A program made the translations under genes and the position numbers. A DNA stretch of 64,000 nt from CAVSVP01 sp963731125 (GTDB lineage Bacteria; Pseudomonadota; Gammaproteobacteria; Competibacterales; Competibacteraceae): assembly GCA_963731125.1 (NCBI GenBank), contig CAVSVP010000011.1, forward strand, positions 16,987 through 80,986, given 5' to 3'. The notes below the pieces were generated by a model that ran no database searches, was not told where the DNA came from, and saw only the letters and a program-made list of their open reading frames with translations. Below are positions 63,965-64,000 of this stretch, piece by piece; positions within the stretch are counted from its first letter, which is position 1, and the number at the start of each line of letters is the position of its first letter.

Positions 63965-64000
63965 TCTAATGACTGACAAAATTTGGACCTTTTCGAAGTC

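Overview
The window looks like chromosomal DNA of a gammaproteobacterium. The housekeeping proteins (UbiD, HemH, PyrE, AmpG, GcvH, Tpx, DgkA, MtfA, YheS-type ABC-F, Dgt) all have gammaproteobacterial forms, base composition is moderate, and Shine-Dalgarno sites are ordinary. I cannot name the genus. Insertion sequences and short non-autonomous elements (MITE-like) are frequent, and several genes carry single-base frameshifts.

Layout. 1-6.1 kb is a mobile island: a 5'-cut IS1634-like transposase, a small antitoxin-like gene, a MazE/MazF-type module whose toxin gene is split by two different MITEs, a membrane protein and an ISKra4-like transposase. 6.3-25 kb is ordinary genome: flavin reductase and ubiD, a Tat-exported TRAP solute receptor, a 2-hydroxyacid dehydrogenase, a hemH-RND efflux operon, pyrE, an orphan sugar-binding protein, a mechanosensitive channel, an ampG-like permease and a glycosyltransferase/PAP2 pair. 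25-50 kb is the accessory region (next paragraph), interrupted by an IS1634-like remnant and by a complete IS of a family I do not recognise. 50-64 kb is again ordinary genome: a membrane protein, gcvH, tpx, dgkA, a PfkB kinase, ggt, mtfA, a PrcB-like/subtilase pair, a lipoprotein, an ABC-F protein and dgt.

The notable system lies at 25.0-49.6 kb. Four tandem genes (31.05-32.49 kb) encode peptides of 91-93 residues. All four have the same 26-residue leader ending in Gly-Gly; the cores are basic and cysteine-free. Three copies are identical and the fourth has a diverged core. A near-perfect sigma-54 promoter (30961-30976) precedes the array, and a sigma-54 activator with an FHA domain is encoded at 44.3 kb. 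The parts of a microcin-like export machine are present: an outer-membrane TolC/OprM-type factor, an FHA-membrane protein and an HlyD adaptor in one translationally coupled operon, and a PpiC-type foldase followed by a transporter with two cyclic-nucleotide-binding-like domains, a C39 peptidase and an ABC exporter. A Ser/Thr kinase, a natural partner for FHA domains, an ankyrin protein sharing repeats with that kinase, an outer-membrane barrel and a secreted protein lie between them. My reading (inference) is a phospho-signalled, sigma-54-controlled export system for leader peptides.

The transporter, outer-membrane factor, barrel and ankyrin genes carry about ten single-base indels in total, against one in the remaining roughly 45 kb. 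Undoing them restores full-length proteins in every case. Either the system is decaying in this strain or the assembly is poor here.
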